Source: an uncultured Nocardioides sp.
GTDB taxonomy: Bacteria > Actinomycetota > Actinomycetes > Propionibacteriales > Nocardioidaceae
Length of the DNA stretch: 64,000 bases
Direction of reading: 5' to 3'
NCBI RefSeq assembly: GCF_947488515.1
Contig: NZ_CANKZF010000001.1
Span: forward strand, 2,108,001 to 2,172,000
In this document: positions 42,948-52,476 of the stretch, piece by piece
Layout: every line of letters starts with the position of its first letter
Numbering within the stretch: position 1 is the stretch's first letter
Made by a program: the position numbers and the translations under genes
The notes under the pieces: model-generated
What the model saw: only the letters and a program-made list of their open reading frames with translations
What the model was told of the DNA's origin: nothing
The model's database searches: none

Positions 42948-42977
42948 CTCCGGCAGAGGGACGGTGGAGCGTGGCCG

Positions 42978-44381
42978 TCAGCCCTGGGCCATGTCCACGA
43001 AGCGGGAGTAGTGGCCCTGGAAGGCGACGGTGAGGTCGCGGGTGGGGCCGTTGCGGTGCTTGGCGACGATGAGGTCGGCCTCGCCGGGGCGGGTCGACTC
43101 CTTCTCGTAGACGTCGTCGCGGTGGAGCAGGATCACCATGTCGGCGTCCTGCTCGAGCGAGCCGGACTCACGCAGGTCGCTCATCATCGGGCGCTTGTCA
43201 CCACGCTGCTCGGGACCACGGTTGAGCTGGGACAGCGCGATGATCGGGCACTCGAGCTCCTTGGCGAGGAGCTTGATGTTGCGGGAGAACTCCGAGACCT
43301 CGAGCTGGCGGGACTCGACCTTCTTGCCCGAGCTCATCAGCTGCATGTAGTCGATGACGATGAGCTTGAGGTCGTGGCGCTGCTTGAGCCGCCGGGCCTT
43401 GGCCCGGATCTCCATCATCGTCATGTTGGGGCTGTCGTCGATGAACATCGGCGCCCCGGAGACCTGCCCCATCTTGCGGGCGAGCTTCTCCCAGTCGTCG
43501 TCGCGCATCGTGCCGTTGCGGATGTGGTTGAGCGGCACCTTCGCCTCCGCGGAGAGCAGGCGCATCATGATCTCCGAGCGCGTCATCTCGAGGCTGAAGA
43601 AGACGCTGGTGAGGTTGTTGTGGATCGACGCCGCGCGGCAGAAGTCGAGGGCGAGCGTCGACTTTCCCATGGCGGGACGCGCCGCGACGATGATCATCTG
43701 GCCGGAGTGCAGACCGTTGGTCAGGTCGTCGAGGTCGGCGAAGCCCGTCGGCACGCCGTAGAGGCCGGCCTCGCGGTTGCCGATCGCCTCGATCTCGTCG
43801 AGGACGCCGCTCATGATGTCGCTCAGCGGTGCGTAGTCGACGGCCGCGCGACGGTCGGTGACCTTGTAGACCTCGGCCTGCGCGTGGTCGACGACGTCGT
43901 CGATCTCGCCCTCACCGGCGTAGCCGAGGGCGGCGATGCGGGTGCCGGCCTCGACCAGGCGGCGCAGGATCGCCTTGTCGCGCACGATCTCGGCGTAGTA
44001 GCCGGCGTTGGCCGCGATCGGGACGTTGGCCGACAGGGTGTGGAGGTAGGGGGCGCCACCGATGCGCACCAGCTCGCCGCGCTTCACCAGCTCGGCGGCC
44101 ACCGTGATCGGGTCGGCCGGCTCGCCGCGACCGTAGAGGTCGATGATCGCGTCGTGGATGACCTCGTGGGCCGGGCGGTAGTAGTCGACGCCCTTGATCA
44201 CGTCGACGACGTCGGCGATCGCGTCCTTCGACAGCAGCATCGAGCCGAGCACGCTCTGCTCCGCCGCGTTGTCCTGCGGAGGCGTCCGGTCACCCGCGGA
44301 GCGCGGCGAGCTGCCGGGCTCGTAGGCCGCCGGTCCGTCGCCCCAGGCCTCGTCGGTGTCCCCCTCGAAGGTGACGCTCAC
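42978..44381 (-). CDS. dnaB: Replicative DNA helicase DnaB
   Basis: A 467-residue hexameric helicase that opens the DNA at the replication fork. Residues 35-135 are the N-terminal helical domain (PPQDNAAEQSVLGSMLLS). The RecA-like motor has Walker A in ARPAMGKST, Walker B in LIVIDYMQLMSS, and ALSQLNRGPEQR and DLRESGSLEQDADMV. There is no intein, although inteins are common at this Walker A in actinobacteria. The start is GTG 44381 with GGGAGGGAG upstream. The kinase gene ends upstream on the other side of a 94-bp gap. In most actinobacteria dnaB follows rplI; here 8 kb of other genes lie between. Confidence 0.97.
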   Translation of the reverse strand: MSVTFEGDTDEAWGDGPAAYEPGSSPRSAGDRTPPQDNAAEQSVLGSMLLSKDAIADVVDVIKGVDYYRPAHEVIHDAIIDLYGRGEPADPITVAAELVKRGELVRIGGAPYLHTLSANVPIAANAGYYAEIVRDKAILRRLVEAGTRIAALGYAGEGEIDDVVDHAQAEVYKVTDRRAAVDYAPLSDIMSGVLDEIEAIGNREAGLYGVPTGFADLDDLTNGLHSGQMIIVAARPAMGKSTLALDFCRAASIHNNLTSVFFSLEMTRSEIMMRLLSAEAKVPLNHIRNGTMRDDDWEKLARKMGQVSGAPMFIDDSPNMTMMEIRAKARRLKQRHDLKLIVIDYMQLMSSGKKVESRQLEVSEFSRNIKLLAKELECPIIALSQLNRGPEQRGDKRPMMSDLRESGSLEQDADMVILLHRDDVYEKESTRPGEADLIVAKHRNGPTRDLTVAFQGHYSRFVDMAQG

Positions 44382-44429
44382 CGGTGCTCCCTCCCACTCG
44401 CTAGGCCTCGCTCGGGTCCGCTGACCACG

Positions 44430-44435
44430 ACGTTA
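44430..44435 (-). promoter_or_regulatory. Candidate -10 box of dnaB
   Basis: TAACGT on the minus strand about 49 nt before the GTG of dnaB. The distance allows a leader with the GGGAGGGAG ribosome site. Confidence 0.35.
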
Positions 44436-44568
44436 GGGACGACCACTGACATCGAGCCGACATCGCTGCCGGCTCCGCTCGCACCCGAGTCCACCAGCCG
44501 TCTCCACGACCGGTTCGCGCAGGAACGTACGTGCTCGCAGGGCCTCGTGGGAAGCCAGCGACGCCGAG

Positions 44569-44721
44569 TTATCCACAGGGTCTGTGGACAAGTCGGGCAC
44601 ACACGTGGACGACACGCTGGCGCAGGTGCACACGCCGTGGACGACCCTGTGGAGGAAGCTGGAACCTTGGCGCCTTGCACGCCGCTGACCTGCGCAAACG
44701 CATCCCACACCCTGTGGAAGA
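44569..44721. promoter_or_regulatory. Cluster of DnaA boxes upstream of dnaB
   Basis: TTATCCACA at 44569-44577 is a perfect DnaA box; TGTGGACAA at 44583-44591 is the perfect reverse complement of TTGTCCACA, the form preferred in GC-rich actinobacteria. Weaker copies with two mismatches follow: CGTGGACGA at 44604-44612 and again at 44636-44644, TGTGGAGGA at 44648-44656 and TGTGGAAGA at 44713-44721, the last next to AAAAATA. Except for the first, all face the same way. They fill the 547-bp gap between dnaB and the MATE gene, which otherwise holds only the promoters of both. Confidence 0.7.
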
Positions 44722-44886
44722 AAAATACCCAGCCCCGGGGTCCGTTCACCTGTCCGCCATCTGGCGGATGCCCGCCGCTCGCCGGCTCCCCTGCCTCGAC
44801 CGGCGCTCGCGGCGCGTCATCCACACGGCCATGCACAGGTAGTCCCATCGTGCTATGTACGTCGAGGCACAGCCGTCGCTATGACG

Positions 44887-44912
44887 CCCCGCAATCGACG
44901 AAGACTGCGGGG
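44887..44912. repeat. Inverted repeat just upstream of the MATE promoter box
   Basis: CCCCGCA (44887-44893) and TGCGGGG (44906-44912) frame the -35 region, 4 bp before the TAGGGT box at 44917; possible operator. Confidence 0.4.
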
Positions 44913-44916
44913 TTCC

Positions 44917-44922
44917 TAGGGT
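44917..44922 (+). promoter_or_regulatory. -10 box of a leaderless promoter
   Basis: TAGGGT 6 nt before GTG 44929. Confidence 0.55.
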
Positions 44923-44928
44923 GAACCT

Positions 44929-46266
44929 GTGAAGACCGACCACCGGGAGACAGACCGCGAGATCCTGCGCCTGGCCGTCCCGGCCTTCCTCGCGCTCGTC
45001 GCCGAACCGCTCTTCCTGCTCTCCGACGCCGCCATCGTCGGCCACCTCGGCACGCCCGAGCTCGCGGGCCTCGGCGTCGCCGCGGTCGTCCTCCAGACGG
45101 TCGTCGGGCTGTGCGTCTTCCTCGCCTACGGCACCACCGCCAGCGTCGCCCGCCACCTCGGCGCGGGCGACCTCCGGGCCGCCCTCGCCCAAGGGGTCGA
45201 CGGCATCTGGCTCGCCGTCATCATCGGGGTGGTCGCCACCGTCGGCGGCGTCGCGCTCACGCCGGCGCTGGTCGGCGTCTTCGACACCGGCGCCGAGGTC
45301 GCCGACAACGCCGAGACCTATCTCGGCATCGCCTTCCTCGGCACCACCCCGCTGCTGGTCATGCTGGCCGCGACCGGTGTGCTGCGCGGGCTGCAGGACA
45401 CGCGTACGCCGCTGCTGGTCGCGGTCGTCGGCAACGGCCTCAACATCCTCTTCAACGTCGTGCTCGTCTACGGCCTCGACCTCGGTATCGCCGGGTCCGC
45501 CATCGGCTCGGTGCTCGCCCAGGTGATCAGCGCGCTGTGGTTCCTCGTCGTCGTGGTCCGCGCCGCCCGCGAGCACGACGCTCCCCTGAGCCAGGACCGC
45601 GCCGGCATCACGGCCGCCGCGCACGCCGCCGTCGCGCTCGTCGTCCGCACCCTCGCGCTGCGGGCCTGCCTGCTCGTCGGGACGTACGCCGTGACCCGCG
45701 TGGACACCGGCGCGAGCGACGTCAACGTGGCCACCCACCAGATCGCGATCACCCTCTGGACCTTCCTCGCCTTCGCCCTCGACGCGATCGCGATCGCCGC
45801 GCAGGCCCTCACCGGCCGGGCGCTGGGCAGCGGCGACGTCGACGGCACCCGCCGCCTCACCCGCCGGATGGTGCGGTGGGGCTGGGGCAGCGGCATCGTC
45901 GCCGGGCTCGCCCTGGCCGCCGTGGCCCCGTTCATCGGCGCGCTCTTCACCACCGACCCAGCGGTGCGCGACCTGCTCGTGCCGGTGCTGCTCGTCGCCG
46001 CGATCGGGCAACCGGTCGCCGGGATGGTCTTCGTCCTCGACGGGGTGCTGATCGGCGCGGGCGACGGCGCCTACCTCGCGTGGGCCGGCCTGGTCGTGCT
46101 GGCGGCGTACGCACCGGCCGCGCTGTGGGCGGCCACCCTCCCCCACGGGCTGGTCGCGGTCTGGGTCGCGATGACCATCGTGTTCATGGGCGCGCGCGGC
46201 GTGCTGCTCTCGTGGCGCGCCCGCGGCGACCGGTGGCTCGTGACCGGAGCCACCGCCGCTCGTTGA
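44929..46266 (+). CDS. MATE family efflux transporter (DinF type)
   Basis: A 445-residue membrane protein with twelve helices in two halves. AVPAFLALVAEPLFLLSDAAIVGHLGT is the typical first block with the conserved Asp, and the second half opens with a similar pattern. This is the DinF branch of MATE pumps, which use H+ or Na+ to export cationic drugs or oxidants. The GTG start is fixed by the TAGGGT box 6 nt upstream. Confidence 0.9.
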   Translation: MKTDHRETDREILRLAVPAFLALVAEPLFLLSDAAIVGHLGTPELAGLGVAAVVLQTVVGLCVFLAYGTTASVARHLGAGDLRAALAQGVDGIWLAVIIGVVATVGGVALTPALVGVFDTGAEVADNAETYLGIAFLGTTPLLVMLAATGVLRGLQDTRTPLLVAVVGNGLNILFNVVLVYGLDLGIAGSAIGSVLAQVISALWFLVVVVRAAREHDAPLSQDRAGITAAAHAAVALVVRTLALRACLLVGTYAVTRVDTGASDVNVATHQIAITLWTFLAFALDAIAIAAQALTGRALGSGDVDGTRRLTRRMVRWGWGSGIVAGLALAAVAPFIGALFTTDPAVRDLLVPVLLVAAIGQPVAGMVFVLDGVLIGAGDGAYLAWAGLVVLAAYAPAALWAATLPHGLVAVWVAMTIVFMGARGVLLSWRARGDRWLVTGATAAR

Positions 46267-46323
46267 CCTCGGTGAGGGCGCTCGGGAGCGCGCCGGACAC
46301 GAGGCTCATTCCAGGGAGGACCC

Positions 46324-47481
46324 ATGCTTCGACACCGCACCGCGAGCCGGCTGGCCGTGCTGGGACTGCTGGGCGGCGGCCTGGTGCCGCTGGCCGCGGC
46401 GCCGGCAGGCGCCACCCCGGGCTGCGTCGACGAGACCGCTCCGAGCGTCCTGCAGAGCGGCTGTGACGACAGCACGCCGCCCGAGACCACGCTCACGGCC
46501 TCGACCGCACCCAACGCCGCCGGGCTGGTGAGCGTGTCGTCGATGACCTTCACCCTCGGGTGGCAGGTCACCGACGGCGACCCGGGCCCCTTCGGGCTCG
46601 AGTGCCGGCTGACCGGTGGGCCGCAGGCCCACGACTGGCGTGCCTGCACCAGCCCCGTGACGTACGCCGACCTGCCCGACGCAGAGGCCGGCGGCTACGT
46701 CCTCGAGGCCCGCGGCGTCGACCTCGGCGACCGCGCCCGCACCCCCGACACCGCCCCGCTGCTGCCGCCCACCGTGGCGGACACCCCCGACGAGGACCCC
46801 ACGCCGGCGACCTTCACCTGGGGACAGGACACCCGCGCGCCCTTCGTCTTCGTCACCGGCACCTCCTACGACGAGATCACCCCGACCCAGCCGGTCGTCA
46901 CCGGTGCGGGCGCGCCGATCCGGCTCAACAGCAGCGAGGCGGGCTCGGTCTTCGAGTGCACCGACAACGACCGGCCGATCCCGTGCACGGGCGGTCGGTG
47001 GGAGCTGCCCGACCCCACCGCCGGGCGGCACCGCTTCTCCGCGCGCACCATCGACGCCGCCGGCAACGCGAGCGCCTGGTCGGAGCCGATCGAGTTCTTC
47101 GTGCCACGCAACCTCACCCGCCAGCGCGGCTGGGCGAAGGTGACCGGCCCCGGCTGGTTCCGCGGCGACGCGATCAAGGCATCCCGCCGCGGCGCGCGCC
47201 TCGTGCTGCCCCGGACGACCGTCGGTGAGCTCCGGCTGCTCGCCGCCACCGGCCGCGGCCACGGCAAGGTGCGGGTACGCGTCGGCAGGCGCGACTGGCA
47301 CGTCGTGGACCTCGCCGGTCCGAAGGCGTCCATGAAGCAGCTCGTCGTCATCGACCGCTACTCCGGCATCCGCACCGGACGGATCGTCATCGAGTCGCTG
47401 AGTGCCAGGCCGGTCGTCCTCGACGCCGTCGTCGCGCGGCCCAACCGGTTCCCGGCAGCCAGCCGCAGCAGCCGACGCTGA
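46324..47481 (+). CDS. Secreted Ig-like domain protein of unknown function
   Basis: A 385-residue exported protein with a signal peptide cut near AGATPGC. Two Ig/fibronectin-like regions are suggested by ECRLTGGPQAHDWRACTSP and by FECTDNDRPIPCTGGRWELPD, each with a Cys pair and the F/L-E-C-x-L/D pattern found in actinobacterial surface proteins; HRFSARTIDAAGNAS ends the second. The C-terminal third is rich in Arg and Lys (WAKVTGPGWFRGDAIKAS) and looks like a beta-rich domain of a different kind. No catalytic motif. ATG 46324 has GGGAGGA upstream. Confidence 0.75.
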   Translation: MLRHRTASRLAVLGLLGGGLVPLAAAPAGATPGCVDETAPSVLQSGCDDSTPPETTLTASTAPNAAGLVSVSSMTFTLGWQVTDGDPGPFGLECRLTGGPQAHDWRACTSPVTYADLPDAEAGGYVLEARGVDLGDRARTPDTAPLLPPTVADTPDEDPTPATFTWGQDTRAPFVFVTGTSYDEITPTQPVVTGAGAPIRLNSSEAGSVFECTDNDRPIPCTGGRWELPDPTAGRHRFSARTIDAAGNASAWSEPIEFFVPRNLTRQRGWAKVTGPGWFRGDAIKASRRGARLVLPRTTVGELRLLAATGRGHGKVRVRVGRRDWHVVDLAGPKASMKQLVVIDRYSGIRTGRIVIESLSARPVVLDAVVARPNRFPAASRSSRR

Positions 47482-47544
47482 CCCTGCCGGACGGCCTCCC
47501 GCGTTACGTCTCGGTTAACGCAGGAACTTCGGCGGATCTTTTCG

Positions 47545-47575
47545 TTGACAGGCGCGGCTCCTGTGACTTCAGATA
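47545..47575 (+). promoter_or_regulatory. Candidate promoter of the subtilase gene
   Basis: A perfect -35 TTGACA at 47545-47550 is followed 18-21 bp on by the AT-rich CAGATACA, which may contain the -10 box. The 188-bp gap before the GTG at 47670 shows no other structure. Confidence 0.4.
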
Positions 47576-47669
47576 CACCTGTTCACTCTCCGGCCGTACG
47601 TCGTACGCATTCGCTTTGGGGGCGCGTCGCCCTGCGCCGGGGTCACTTCATCTCGAACGGGAGATCCGT

Positions 47670-50600
47670 GTGATCCGTCGTACCATCGCGGCCGGCGCTG
47701 CCACCAGCGTCGCTGCCGCACTACTCGTGCCGTGGGGGACGGCTGCCAACGCAGCCGACATCGACCCCGGCAAGCTCACGTCGGTCGAGCCGTCCCTTGC
47801 GCACTCCTTGGAGCGGGGACCTGTGCTCGAGCTCGGCACCGGAGCCGCTCCGGAGCTCTACTTCGTGCAGCTCGAGGCGCCCGCTGTGCCCCGGCGTGAG
47901 GTCGCCGTCGAAGAGGGTCTGACCGCGAGCCGCTCCGAGTCGGGCTACCGCAAGGAGCTGCGCTCGGAGCAGGCCGACCTGACCGCCTCAATCTCCCAGG
48001 CGACCGGCGGCAACGCCGAGGTCCTCCGCCACTACACCGAGGCCCTCAACGGCGTGGCCGTCCGGATGACCCGCGCGCAGGCCAAGAAGGTCGCCAACAT
48101 CACCGGCGTGGCCGCCGTCCAGGTCGACTTCGAGCGCCAGCTCACCACCGACAGGGGTCCGGAGTGGATCGGCGCGCCCACCGTCTGGGACGGCAGCAAC
48201 GTCCCGGCCGGCTTCGAGGGCAACAAGGGTGAGGGCGTGATCGTCGGCATCCTCGACTCCGGCCTGAACCCGGCCAACCCGTCCTTCGCGGACACGGTTC
48301 CCGTCGAGGACGGCGGCGACGGTTACAACCACACCAACCCGCTCGGCGCGGGCAAGTACCTCGGCATGTGCGACCCGGCCAACACCGCGCAGTACGTCGC
48401 GAACTGGGGCTGCAACGACAAGCTCATCGGCTACTACAACCTCGAGGACCCCGAGGACGACGGTGACCCGTTCGACGACGTCTACGACGACGACGGCCAC
48501 GGCAGCCACACCGGCAGCACCACGGCCGGCAACCAGGTCGAGGCGACGGCGTACGCCGCGAAGGGCACGGCCCACGAGTTCTCGGTGACCTCCACCATCA
48601 AGGGTGTCGCCCCCCACGCCAACATCATCGGCTACGACGTCTGCGACGGCGGGTGCCAGGGCTACTCGATCGTGAGCTCCATCGAGCAGGCGATCATCGA
48701 CGGCGTCGACGTGATCAACTACTCGATCGGTTCGAGCGCTCCGTCCAGCCCGTGGACCGACCTCGACGCAGTGGGCTTCCTCAACGCGCGCGCCGCCGGC
48801 ATCCACGTGGCCACCTCGGCCGGCAACGACGGTCCGGGAGCCGCCACCCTCGGCAGCCCGGGCGACGTCCCGTGGATGACCACGGTCGGTGCCACCACGC
48901 ACGACCGCAAGTACGTCGCCACAGTCACCGACATCGTCGCGACGGACAACGCCACGCTGCCCGACATCGCCGGCGCCGGTCTGTCCGGCCCGACCGACGA
49001 CTCCTACCCGATCGTCGACGCCGGTGCGGCGCCGTACAACAACCCGCTGTGCGGCCAGCCCGGCGACAGCGAGGCCGCCGGTTCGTTCCCCGCCGGCACG
49101 AGCTTCGACGGCAAGATCGTCCTGTGCAACCGCGGCGGCAACGGCCGTGTCGAGAAGGGCGAGAACCTGGCCGAGCTCGGCGCCGAGGGCATGATCCTGG
49201 CCAACAACGAGGCGAGCGGTGACTCGCTCAACGGTGACGCGCACGCCCTCCCGGCCTCGCACATCACCTACGCCGACGGCGTGGACCTGCGGGAGTTCAT
49301 GGCCGCCCACCCGGGCACCGAGGCCGCCCTGTCCGGCTCCCAGGCCGACATCCGTGCCGAGAACGGCGACATCATGGCCGCGTTCTCCAGCCGCGGTCCC
49401 AACCGGTCGGTGTCGTCGATCAGCCCGTCCGTCTCGGCCCCCGGCGTGGACATCCTCGCCGCTGCCGGCACGGACAACAGCGTCGAGTGGCACTTCATCT
49501 CCGGCACCTCGATGGCCAGCCCGCACACCGCGGGTGCCCTCGCGCTGCTCAAGGGCATGCAGCTCGACGTGCCGGCTGCCGCGCAGTGGACCCCGGCCGA
49601 GGCGCAGTCCGCCCTCATGACGACCGCAGAGCGGGACATCACCGACTCCGACGGCACCGCCGCCGACTGGTTCGACATGGGCTCGGGCCGCATCGAGCTC
49701 CGCAACGCCGCCAAGGCCGGCCTGGTGCTCGACGAGGACCTCGACGGCTACGAGTCGGCCGACCCCGCTGTGGGCGGGGACGTGCGCGACCTCAACACGG
49801 CAAGCATGGCCGACGACGAGTGCCTGGCGTCGTGCGAGTGGACCCGTACGTTCACGGGAACCTCGACGGGTGTCGGAACGTGGGACGTCTCGGTGGAGGA
49901 CCTCTCCGAAGGCGTGACGCTCGAGGCCGACGTCGACAGCATCGCGCTGACCGACGGCGGGACTGCCAGCGTCACTGTCACGGCGACCATCGCCGACGGC
50001 ACACCGACCGACGAGTGGCTTTTCGGCACGCTCGTGCTCACGCCTCCTGCCGGCTCGGACGCCCCCGAGGCGCATCTGCCCGTGGGCGTGCTGCCCTCGT
50101 CCGGCGTGCTGCCGAGCTCGATCGACATCACGACCCGTCGTGACGCCGGTTCGCAGGTCGACACCGACCTGCAGGCGATCGCCATCAGCGACCTCCAGAT
50201 CGACGCGAGCGGCCTGGTACCGGAGGACCGCACCAAGCTGACGATCGTCGAGGACACGACCAACCCGGACGCCTTCGACGGCAACGGCACGCACGTCGAG
50301 GAGATCGAGGTGCCTGCCGGCGCCACGAGCCTCATCGCCAAGCTGGAGGACCCGACCGCCCCCGACTTCGACATGTATGTCGGGACGGGCGCGGTGTCCG
50401 CGGCCAACGTCGAGTGCCAGAGCGCCAGCGCCGGCTCGAACGAGTCGTGCGAGATCGCCAACCCGGAGCCCGGGACCTGGTGGGTCCTGGTGCAGAACTG
50501 GCAGGCCTCTCCCGGTGACGTCGACACGACCGACCTCGTGACGGCGGTCGTCGCCGGCGACCAGGGCAACCTGCGGGCCGAGGGCCCGTCGGGCGCCGTA

Positions 50601-52373
50601 CCGGCTGCCGAGCCGTTCTCGATCCGCACCTTCTGGGACGAGAGCGAGATGGACTCCGGGGAGACCTGGCACGGCACGCTCACGCTGGGCACCTCGGCCG
50701 GGACGCCCGGTGACATCGGCGTCGTCCCCGTGGTCGTCGAGCGGATCGCCGACGACGTCACCAAGACGGCCGACGTGACCGAGGCGGCCCCGGGTGACGT
50801 GATCACCTACACGGTCGACGTGGCGCCCAACGTGGCGCGCGAGGACTTCGCGTACGCGATCACCGACCCGCTCCCGGCCGGCACGTCCTACGTGGAGGGC
50901 TCGGCCACCAACGGGGCGACCTTCGCGGACGGCAGCGTCACCTGGACGGGGACCCTCGAGGCACCCAGCCAGGAGGACGAGGCCTACGCCATCACCACCA
51001 GCGCGACCGACGAGTCGTGCGTGAACCCGCTGTCCGGCGAGGCCGAGTTCTTCGACCTCCAGTCGATCGGCATCACGCGCCAAGCCGGTGTCACGGGTGA
51101 TGGCAAGGTGTTCACCGCGGGTGCGGGCTTCCAGTACGGCCTGTACGAGGGCTTCGGGCCCGGCGTCAGCTTCAGCGACGACGGCTTCCTGCTCTTCGGT
51201 GGCGGCACCAACTACGGGACTGCACCCGGCGTCACGCAGTCGATCCCGGACGTGGCGAAGCCCAACAACGTCCTGGCGATGCTGTGGCAGGACATGCAGT
51301 TCACGTACGACAACGCTGCGGGAGCGGGCGTCTCGCTCGCGTCCGACGGCGAGGGCTTCTACGTCATCGAGTTCGACAAGATGCGGAAGAAGTCCGACCC
51401 GTCCGGCGCCCAGGGCACCTACGACTACCAGGTGTTCGCCGAGGCCGGCAGCAACGACTACGTCGTCGCCTACGACAACCTCACCGGGCCGCTGGACGGT
51501 GTGACGATCGGTACGGAGAACGCGACCGGCACCGAGGCGGACGCCCTCGTCAACAAGGGTGACGCAGCCAGCGTCATCTCCAACGACACCGTCGTCTGCA
51601 TGCAGGGCAAGCCCAAGGACGTCGAGGGCTCGAGCTTCACCTACCAGGTGAAGGTCGACGCCGGCGTGGCCGACGGACCGCTGACCAACAAGCTCGTGCA
51701 CACGGTCGACAACCCCGGCGCCAAGCCGGCGTCGGCGAGCAACACCGTCACGATCAGCGGCGTCGCCACCCCGCAGGTCGGCCTGTCGCTGACCCCGGAC
51801 CGCATCGACACGGGCGCCACCACGACGGCCACCGCCATGGTGTTCAGCACCAAGCCGGTTGCTCCGACGGGCTCGGTCGAGTTCTGGGCGGGCACCCGCC
51901 TGGCCGGCACCGCCACTCTCGACGCGGCGGGCAAGGCCACGGCCACGCTGAGCGGGTTCCCGACGGCCGGGACGATCCCGGTCACGGCGAAGTACCTCGG
52001 TGACACCGCCAACCTGGCCAGCACCTCTGACCCGGTCAACCTGGTGGTCTCGGCCCCCGGCGCCCCGGCTCCGAAGGTGAAGTCGCGGCTCGACGTGGAC
52101 GCTCCGAAGGTGATCAAGCAGGGCAAGAAGGCCAAGCTCAAGATCGCCGTGTCAGCTCCGAAGGTGACGCCCACCGGCACGGTGGAGGTCACCGTCAAGG
52201 GCGCGCTGAAGAAGAAGACCTGGACGCTGACGCTCAACCGGTTCGGCAAGGCGCAGCTCGTCCTGCCCAAGGCCCGGAAGCTCGGCAACATCAAGGTCAA
52301 GGTCGAGTACCTCGGTGACGCCGCGGTGCTCGGCTCCGAGGACCGGCTGAAGATCAGGGTCGCGAAGAAGTGA
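47670..52373 (+). CDS. Giant secreted subtilisin-like serine protease (S8)
   Basis: A 1567-residue exported protease. It has a signal peptide (cut near ANAAD), an I9-type propeptide (about 50-155), and an S8 catalytic domain with Asp196 (GILDSGLNP), His277 (DGHGSHTG) and Ser614 (SGTSMASPHTAG), interrupted by a PA domain (about 410-560). Then come fibronectin-like and pre-peptidase-like beta modules, a DUF11-like module (VTKTADVTEAAPGDVITYTV), a bacterial Ig-like repeat (TGSVEFWAGTRLAG) and the C-terminal Ig-like domain shared with the metalloprotease at 28458. Start is GTG 47670 with GGGAGA upstream. It probably feeds on or reshapes proteins outside the cell. Confidence 0.93.
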   Translation: MIRRTIAAGAATSVAAALLVPWGTAANAADIDPGKLTSVEPSLAHSLERGPVLELGTGAAPELYFVQLEAPAVPRREVAVEEGLTASRSESGYRKELRSEQADLTASISQATGGNAEVLRHYTEALNGVAVRMTRAQAKKVANITGVAAVQVDFERQLTTDRGPEWIGAPTVWDGSNVPAGFEGNKGEGVIVGILDSGLNPANPSFADTVPVEDGGDGYNHTNPLGAGKYLGMCDPANTAQYVANWGCNDKLIGYYNLEDPEDDGDPFDDVYDDDGHGSHTGSTTAGNQVEATAYAAKGTAHEFSVTSTIKGVAPHANIIGYDVCDGGCQGYSIVSSIEQAIIDGVDVINYSIGSSAPSSPWTDLDAVGFLNARAAGIHVATSAGNDGPGAATLGSPGDVPWMTTVGATTHDRKYVATVTDIVATDNATLPDIAGAGLSGPTDDSYPIVDAGAAPYNNPLCGQPGDSEAAGSFPAGTSFDGKIVLCNRGGNGRVEKGENLAELGAEGMILANNEASGDSLNGDAHALPASHITYADGVDLREFMAAHPGTEAALSGSQADIRAENGDIMAAFSSRGPNRSVSSISPSVSAPGVDILAAAGTDNSVEWHFISGTSMASPHTAGALALLKGMQLDVPAAAQWTPAEAQSALMTTAERDITDSDGTAADWFDMGSGRIELRNAAKAGLVLDEDLDGYESADPAVGGDVRDLNTASMADDECLASCEWTRTFTGTSTGVGTWDVSVEDLSEGVTLEADVDSIALTDGGTASVTVTATIADGTPTDEWLFGTLVLTPPAGSDAPEAHLPVGVLPSSGVLPSSIDITTRRDAGSQVDTDLQAIAISDLQIDASGLVPEDRTKLTIVEDTTNPDAFDGNGTHVEEIEVPAGATSLIAKLEDPTAPDFDMYVGTGAVSAANVECQSASAGSNESCEIANPEPGTWWVLVQNWQASPGDVDTTDLVTAVVAGDQGNLRAEGPSGAVPAAEPFSIRTFWDESEMDSGETWHGTLTLGTSAGTPGDIGVVPVVVERIADDVTKTADVTEAAPGDVITYTVDVAPNVAREDFAYAITDPLPAGTSYVEGSATNGATFADGSVTWTGTLEAPSQEDEAYAITTSATDESCVNPLSGEAEFFDLQSIGITRQAGVTGDGKVFTAGAGFQYGLYEGFGPGVSFSDDGFLLFGGGTNYGTAPGVTQSIPDVAKPNNVLAMLWQDMQFTYDNAAGAGVSLASDGEGFYVIEFDKMRKKSDPSGAQGTYDYQVFAEAGSNDYVVAYDNLTGPLDGVTIGTENATGTEADALVNKGDAASVISNDTVVCMQGKPKDVEGSSFTYQVKVDAGVADGPLTNKLVHTVDNPGAKPASASNTVTISGVATPQVGLSLTPDRIDTGATTTATAMVFSTKPVAPTGSVEFWAGTRLAGTATLDAAGKATATLSGFPTAGTIPVTAKYLGDTANLASTSDPVNLVVSAPGAPAPKVKSRLDVDAPKVIKQGKKAKLKIAVSAPKVTPTGTVEVTVKGALKKKTWTLTLNRFGKAQLVLPKARKLGNIKVKVEYLGDAAVLGSEDRLKIRVAKK

Positions 52374-52391
52374 CCTGATCCTCACCTCTCC

Positions 52392-52440
52392 ACATGACGA
52401 GGGGCCGGCGGTGGTGACACCGTCGGCCCCTTCGTCATGT
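52392..52440 (+). terminator. Long hairpin after the subtilase gene
   Basis: ACATGACGA with TTCGTCATGT, GGGGCCG with CGGCCCC and CGGTG with CACCG build a stem of about 22 pairs with one bulge and a GTGA loop. Its core is almost the same as that of the metalloprotease terminator at 31459. Confidence 0.85.
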
Positions 52441-52476
52441 CCGGAACATCCCCGCGGACCGTGCCGTCACACTGCC

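Noticed and set aside
42978..44381. Intein in dnaB
   Set aside because: The protein runs through Walker A (ARPAMGKST) and the later motifs with normal length (467 residues) and no extra insert.
44569..44721. Reading the DnaA-box cluster as the chromosomal origin
   Set aside because: dnaA, dnaN, recF, parA/parB and rnpA-rpmH, which flank oriC in actinobacteria, are not in the window, and only two boxes are perfect. I report it as a DnaA-site cluster only.
47988..51701. An open frame of about 1237 codons opposite the subtilase
   Set aside because: Same reason: the plus strand has the full catalytic triad and domain order; the minus frame is Gly/Val/Arg-rich without any domain.
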